DNA of 64,000 nt from Dehalococcoidia bacterium. GTDB lineage: Bacteria; Chloroflexota; Dehalococcoidia; Bin125. The translations under genes were made by a program, and so were the position numbers. Location: assembly GCA_022826965.1 (NCBI GenBank), contig JAJDTU010000001.1, forward strand, positions 310,001 to 374,000, read 5' to 3'. Under the pieces are notes generated by a model that was not told the origin of the DNA, did not search any database, and was given only the letters and a program-made list of their open reading frames with translations. Of the stretch, positions 59,750 to 64,000 are shown piece after piece (position 1 is the stretch's first letter; every line of letters starts with the position of its first letter).

Positions 59750-60856
59750 ATGCAAATCACCGACATCACCTGCACGCCGCTGACAATCGGCAAGAGCCTG
59801 CTGCGGATTGTCACCAACGCCGGACTTGAAGGCTGGGCCGAGGTTCCGGGCGGGAACTACAACCTGAGCTCGAAGGCGGCGGTGTTCCAGGCGTATCTGG
59901 AGACTGACATCAAAGGGGAACTTCTAGGCGAGGATCCGCTGCTGATCGACCGGCACTGGGAGACCCTGGCCCTGGGCCGCGGCGAGCGGATGTACAAGTT
60001 GCCCGGGTGGGTCGTCGGCGTCGTCGATGTGGCGCTGTGGGATCTGATGGGCAAGGAGACCGGACTGCCGGTGCATACGTTGATGGGCGGGGCACGGCGC
60101 ACCGATATCCCGCTGTACTGGAGCACTGGATCGGGTTGGCGGATGCAGCCGGAGGAGATGCTCGAGTTGGTCCAGCAGGGCAAGGAGAAGGGCTACCGGT
60201 CGTTCAAGATTCGTATGGACTGGCGCGGCTGGCGGCAGGATATCGACCCGGAGAAGGACTTCCAGATCCTCAAGCTGGTGCGTGAGTACCTGGACGAGGG
60301 ACAGTACCTGGGATTCGACGCCAACAACGGGTATTCGGTCTCGACGGCGATCCAGCAGGGTCGTCGGTTCGAAGAGCTTGGCATCGACCATTTCGAGGAG
60401 CCGATTCCGCACTATGACTTGCCCGGCCTAAAGCAGATCGCAGATGCGCTGGATGTGGCGGTTTCGGCCGGTGAACAGGATGCGTTTCGCTGGTGGTTCG
60501 AGCACCTGATCCTGCTCGGCGACATCGATATCCTGCAGCCCGACATCCTCAACGCCGGCGGTCCGAGCGAGGTTAAGCGCATCTTCGAGATGGCGACAGT
60601 GTTGAACAAGCCGGTGATGCCGCACAGCCCGCAGGCGGGGATCAACTCGATGGCGTCACTGCACGTCTACGCGACCGTGCAGAATGCAACCCGGCCGCAC
60701 GAATACTCGGAGGAATTCTCAGGCCCGATCGACGACGTCGCCGAGCTGTACGGGGAGTCGGTGATACCGAAGGACGGGTGCATCGTGCTGAGCGACAAGC
60801 CGGGTTACGGGATCGAGTTGAATGAGGCTGCGGTGGAGCGATTGACGGAGCGTTAG
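59750..60856 (+). CDS. Mandelate racemase/muconate lactonizing enzyme family protein
   Basis: A 368-residue enolase-superfamily protein. Capping domain about 1-120; barrel with SFKIRMDWRG (catalytic-strand Lys), FDANNGY and FEEPIPHYD (metal ligands), VSAGEQDAFRW (third metal ligand) and MPHSPQAG (His). Sugar-acid dehydratase or racemase activity is typical. Stop overlaps the convergent vapC gene by 4 bp. Confidence 0.88.
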   Translation: MQITDITCTPLTIGKSLLRIVTNAGLEGWAEVPGGNYNLSSKAAVFQAYLETDIKGELLGEDPLLIDRHWETLALGRGERMYKLPGWVVGVVDVALWDLMGKETGLPVHTLMGGARRTDIPLYWSTGSGWRMQPEEMLELVQQGKEKGYRSFKIRMDWRGWRQDIDPEKDFQILKLVREYLDEGQYLGFDANNGYSVSTAIQQGRRFEELGIDHFEEPIPHYDLPGLKQIADALDVAVSAGEQDAFRWWFEHLILLGDIDILQPDILNAGGPSEVKRIFEMATVLNKPVMPHSPQAGINSMASLHVYATVQNATRPHEYSEEFSGPIDDVAELYGESVIPKDGCIVLSDKPGYGIELNEAAVERLTER

Positions 60857-61278
60857 GTCGTTTCGTAGTCCCACGGATTGATGATCTCTACGCCTAATCC
60901 GCTGAAATCCTGCACATCTCGAGTGACGACGGGAAGCGTATTGGCAATCGCTGTTCCCGCGATGAGAGCGTCTGCGAGCTTGAGCGCCCGCCCCCGCCTT
61001 CTGGCATCGGCTCGGAGTCGCGCAGCCCATTCAGCGGCGGATCGACTCAGGGGTAGAACGCGTTCGCCGAGAACGGACATGATGCGTGAGTGTGCCAGCA
61101 ACAGTCGATCGCGGCGCCGCCCCGACGGCACTAGGTTCACTCCGAACTCCAGTTCGTAGACGACGACTGAGGCGAGCCACAGGTCATCCTGCGTGACGAA
61201 GAACGCGGTCACGCTCGGATGAGGTGCAGGGCGGGTCAGCTCTGAAATGACATTGGTGTCCAGGAGGTAGGCGGTCAC
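60853..61278 (-). CDS. vapC: PIN-domain toxin (VapC family)
   Basis: A 141-residue PIN-domain protein: AYLLDTNVISELTR (first Asp), VYELEFGVNL (Glu), ALKLADALIAGTAIANTLPVVTRDVQDFSGLG (Asp, C-terminal Asp). GTG 61278 overlaps the antitoxin stop (GTGA). Likely ribonuclease toxin. Convergent overlap with the enolase-superfamily gene. Confidence 0.85.
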   Translation of the reverse strand: MTAYLLDTNVISELTRPAPHPSVTAFFVTQDDLWLASVVVYELEFGVNLVPSGRRRDRLLLAHSRIMSVLGERVLPLSRSAAEWAARLRADARRRGRALKLADALIAGTAIANTLPVVTRDVQDFSGLGVEIINPWDYETT

Positions 61279-61616
61279 TGGAGGTCCGGATCGCTCGCGT
61301 CGAACTCTGCCCACTCCTCTTCTGTCCAGTCGGCGTATGGAATCCGGCGTTCGGAGTCATCCTCGCTCCGGTCGGGCAGCTCCAATGGTCCAAGCCCGCG
61401 TAGATTCTCAACCAGCCACTGCCCCATCGGCATTCGGGGTTCTGGCTCGTGCTTGACCCAGACCTCCTCGGGCACGACGACAAAACTCTTTCTCGTACCG
61501 ATGCGTTGCGGTCCCTCGCTCTCGGCCAGACGCAGGATCTCGGAGAGCCTGGCCTTCGCCTCGGCGATTGTCCACACCTTGCCTTGCTCACCGCGGTCGA
61601 AGCGGTGCGTAGCCAT
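61275..61616 (-). CDS. Phd/YefM-type antitoxin
   Basis: A 113-residue protein with the Phd/YefM N-terminal DNA-binding pattern VWTIAEAKARLSEILRLAESEGPQRI (about 14-39) and KSFVVVPEEVW. A C-terminal acidic tail (WTEEEWAEFDASDPDLQ) probably binds the toxin. ATG 61616, translationally coupled to vapC. Its family differs from the classical VapB, which is common for VapC partners. Confidence 0.8.
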   Translation of the reverse strand: MATHRFDRGEQGKVWTIAEAKARLSEILRLAESEGPQRIGTRKSFVVVPEEVWVKHEPEPRMPMGQWLVENLRGLGPLELPDRSEDDSERRIPYADWTEEEWAEFDASDPDLQ

Positions 61617-61734
61617 CGCCGGCTCCTTTGTGCACTAGTCTAGATTAGTTTATAAGGGAGTCCTCTGGCGCTGACAAGGCCGCAAGCCCCGTCCTCGAGA
61701 CAGGGCAAGGCAGCAGGTGGGACGGAAGACTTCG

Positions 61735-63369
61735 CTAGTCGGCCAGGACTGGTTCCCTGGCTTCGCTCTGGATGTAGCCGGGGTAGTCGGTCGACGCGAT
61801 TTCTTCGCAGCGCTCCCGGTAGACTCCGACGCCTCCGGCGTAGGGCATGAAGACCCTGGGCTTGCCGGGGATGTTGGCTCCGAGGTACCAGGAGTCGGCG
61901 AGCATGTACATGGTCTGCTCGGCGACGTCGTTGACGTGCTGGACCCAGTCGTCTTCGGCGGCAGGATCGACGTCGACCGTGTCGACGCCGCGCTCGCGGA
62001 GGTACTCGATGAAGTCGGCGACGAATTCGACGTGCTGTTCGATCGAAACCGGCATGTTGCTCAGCACCGAGGGCGAGCCGGGGCCGGTGATCATGAACAA
62101 GTTGGGGAAGTCGGTGGTGGAGAGGCCGAGGTAGGTTTTGGGCCCGTCGCTCCACTTGTCCCTGAGTGCGACGCCGTTGCGGCCGGTGAAGTCGATCTTG
62201 AAGAAGGTGCCGGTCATCGCGTCGTAGCCGGTGGCGAAGACGATGACGTCGAACTCGTACTCTTCCCCGTCCGCGGTGCGCAGGCCGGTCGGCGTGATCT
62301 CTTCGATCGGGAAGTGGCGGATGTCGACGAGGTCGACGTTGTCGCGGTTGTAGGTGTCGAAGTAGTTGGTGTCGATCAGCGCGCGCTTGGAGCCGAAGGG
62401 GTGGTCGCGTGGAAGCAACTTTTCGGCGGTTGCGGGGTCGTTGACGATCTCACGGATTTTGCTGCGGATGAACTCCGAGGCGGTGTCGTTGGCACGTCGG
62501 TCAACGGCGATGTCGCCGTAGGACTGGAAGAGGAAACGGAACCCGCCGACCTCCCAGAGTTCCTCGAACTTCGCCCGTCGTTCCTCATCGCTCACCTCAA
62601 GGGCGGATTCTTCCGTGAATTCGACGGGGAAGCCGGCGAAGGAGACCTTCGACTGCTGCATGATCTCCGTGTAGTTGGCCTTGACCTCTTTGAGGAAGGC
62701 CTGGTCCACGTTCTCGTGCCGAGCCGGGATTGTGTACTGCGGCGTGCGCTGAAACACGGTCAGGTGCTTGGACTCGCGGGCGATCACGGGGATTGACTGG
62801 ACGCCGCTGGAGCCGGTGCCGACCACGGCAACCTTCTTGCCCTCGAAGTCAACGCCGTCGTGCGGCCAGGCGCCAGTGTGGTGCATTTCTCCCTCGAACG
62901 AGTCGAGGCCGGGGATCTGGGGAATCTGGCCAGTGGAGATGCAACCGATCGCGGTGACGACATAATTCGCGGTGACGCGGTCGCCCTGGTCGGTCTCGAC
63001 CTCCCAGAGCTGGGTGTCATCGTTGAAGTGTGCGGCGGTGACGCTGGTGTTGAACTGGATGCCGCTGCGAAGATCGAAGCGGTCGGCGACGTGGTTGAGG
63101 TACTCGAGGATCTCGGGCTGCTCGGGATACTTGCCGCTCCAGTTCCACTCTTGCAGCAGGTCGTCGTCGAAGGAGAAGCAGTAGATGTAACTCTCGGAGT
63201 CGCAGCGCGCACCGGGGTAGCGGTTCCAGAACCAGGTGCCGCCGACGCCACTGCCGCGCTCATAGACCTGGATGTTCATGCCCAGGTCATCGCGCAGCTT
63301 CTTGAGCATGTACATCCCGGCAAAGCCGGCCCCGATCACGACGGCGTCGTAGTGAGTGGTGTCAGACAT
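61735..63369 (-). CDS. FAD/NAD(P)-binding monooxygenase, Baeyer-Villiger type
   Basis: A 544-residue flavoprotein. FAD motif VVIGAGFAGMYML (10-22), ERGSGVGGTWFWNRYPGARCD, the Baeyer-Villiger signature FEGEMHHTGAWPHD, NADP motif VAVVGTGSSGVQ, and VFATGYDAMTG are all present. It would insert oxygen next to ketones, or hydroxylate. Ends in DYPGYIQSEAREPVLAD. Upstream (divergent edge) lies an esterase, which could cleave the esters produced. Confidence 0.9.
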   Translation of the reverse strand: MSDTTHYDAVVIGAGFAGMYMLKKLRDDLGMNIQVYERGSGVGGTWFWNRYPGARCDSESYIYCFSFDDDLLQEWNWSGKYPEQPEILEYLNHVADRFDLRSGIQFNTSVTAAHFNDDTQLWEVETDQGDRVTANYVVTAIGCISTGQIPQIPGLDSFEGEMHHTGAWPHDGVDFEGKKVAVVGTGSSGVQSIPVIARESKHLTVFQRTPQYTIPARHENVDQAFLKEVKANYTEIMQQSKVSFAGFPVEFTEESALEVSDEERRAKFEELWEVGGFRFLFQSYGDIAVDRRANDTASEFIRSKIREIVNDPATAEKLLPRDHPFGSKRALIDTNYFDTYNRDNVDLVDIRHFPIEEITPTGLRTADGEEYEFDVIVFATGYDAMTGTFFKIDFTGRNGVALRDKWSDGPKTYLGLSTTDFPNLFMITGPGSPSVLSNMPVSIEQHVEFVADFIEYLRERGVDTVDVDPAAEDDWVQHVNDVAEQTMYMLADSWYLGANIPGKPRVFMPYAGGVGVYRERCEEIASTDYPGYIQSEAREPVLAD

Positions 63370-63447
63370 CTTCGTTCTTCTCTCCGGTCCGTTCCGTCTG
63401 TTGGAACGGCCTTCTCTGGCAGTGTGAGCGACCCGATTACGGCGAGT

Positions 63448-64000
63448 CTACCGGTTGGCGTGCGCGTAGCGCACGACGTGCCGGCGTATGGCCTTGACGA
63501 CCTGCTGGAAGCCGCGCTCGCTCCCGGGCAGCATCAGCAGCGCGAAGAAGGCGTGCATCTGGCCCTTGTGACGTTGCAGGTCGACATCAACGCCAGCGTC
63601 AACGAGCCGCTGCGCATACTCTTCACCCTCGTCGCGGAGCGGATCGTGTTCGGCGGTCAGAACCACCGCGGGCGGTAGTCCGCTGAGGTCCTCGGCGTGA
63701 AGCGGTGAGGCTTCTGGCTCGGTACGCCGCGCGACATCGGGAATGTAGTGGTCGAAGAACCAGATCATCGAGTTCCGGGTGAGCAGCAGCTGATTCTCAG
63801 GGTCCAGATACGAGGGTCGGTCGAAGTTGGCGTCGGTGACGGGATAGACGAGCACTTGCATCGCAATCGCGGGGCCGTTGCGGTCACGCGCGCGAAGGGC
63901 CATCACGGCCGACAGATTGCCGCCCGCGCTGTCGCCGGCGACGATCAGCGGCACTTCCCGTCCGGCGATTTCCGTCATGTGCTCGGCGGTCCACTCGAGC
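63448..64000 (-). CDS. Alpha/beta hydrolase (HSL-type), cut by window end
   Basis: The visible 184 residues run from the window edge (frame still open, LEWTAEHM...) to the stop at 63448. Nucleophile VAGDSAGGN, acid in LTAEHDPLRDEG and His in GQMHAFF place it in the hormone-sensitive-lipase group. The 5' part with HGGG is beyond the window. Same strand as and upstream of the Baeyer-Villiger-type gene, 79 bp apart; the pairing suits ketone-to-ester-to-acid degradation. Confidence 0.85.
   Translation of the reverse strand, partial: LEWTAEHMTEIAGREVPLIVAGDSAGGNLSAVMALRARDRNGPAIAMQVLVYPVTDANFDRPSYLDPENQLLLTRNSMIWFFDHYIPDVARRTEPEASPLHAEDLSGLPPAVVLTAEHDPLRDEGEEYAQRLVDAGVDVDLQRHKGQMHAFFALLMLPGSERGFQQVVKAIRRHVVRYAHANR

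Overview
The window reads as chromosomal DNA of a high-GC bacterium, most likely a Chloroflexota lineage of the environmental, SAR202/Dehalococcoidia-like kind. That placement is inference from gene content: three family III CoA-transferases, an LLM (F420-type) oxidoreductase, a Baeyer-Villiger-type flavoprotein, an enolase-superfamily enzyme, a phytanoyl-CoA dioxygenase, several alpha/beta hydrolases, paired YtcJ-type amidohydrolases, and lipoproteins with Gln/Glu-rich linkers. No rRNA or marker gene is present to settle it. Genes are tightly packed, GTG starts and 4-bp ATGA/GTGA overlaps are common, and Shine-Dalgarno sites are clear for many genes.

Layout. 0-5.5 kb: a peptide-type ABC solute-binding lipoprotein, an enoyl-CoA hydratase, a DUF429 protein, a DinB protein and an LLM oxidoreductase. 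5.6-15.1 kb: a phosphate regulon with phoB-phoR, a Pho-box-like array, a double-domain PstS, PstC, an enlarged PstA, PstB with an N-terminal extension, and PhoU. 15.1-18.4 kb: a membrane protein, an isolated phage-type terminase pair, and a retropepsin-like two-gene module bracketed by two copies of a GC-rich palindromic repeat. 18.7-25.4 kb: two overlapping MacB/LolD-type ATPases (one with an AbrB-like tail) without a permease, a lipoprotein/threonine aldolase operon, and a divergent mobA-like/yqeC pair that points to Mo/Se hydroxylase cofactor maturation.

25.5-34.5 kb is a mixed accessory zone. It holds a membrane-anchored HExxH peptidase, an AT-richer leader-like region with tandem hairpins, a class II tRNA whose anticodon position reads AGC, an IS1595 transposase remnant, a frameshifted nucleotidyltransferase, two hydrolases and a CoA-transferase, an internally deleted DNA methyltransferase, and toxin-antitoxin-type genes. 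34.5-45 kb: a 1203-residue fused ABC exporter, a DUF4143-type ATPase behind two matching palindromes, a membrane EEP-family protein, a hydrolase and a DHA2 drug exporter. 45-64 kb: catabolic genes (dioxygenase, Gfo/Idh/MocA oxidoreductase, two paralogous amidohydrolases flanking an NCS2-like permease, two CoA-transferases, an amidohydrolase-2 protein without its first HxH, a cytochrome c, an enolase-superfamily enzyme, a Baeyer-Villiger-type flavoprotein and a hydrolase cut by the window edge), two small CSC-starting (TIMP/netrin-like) secreted proteins, and a VapBC pair.

The items most worth a second look are the tandem-duplicated PstS with the enlarged PstA and Pho-box array, the AGC-anticodon class II tRNA, the NCS2-like permease with a kinase-like C-terminal domain between two paralogous amidohydrolases, the paired operators at the DUF4143 ATPase, and the isolated terminase. 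No complete prophage, CRISPR array or intact transposon was found.
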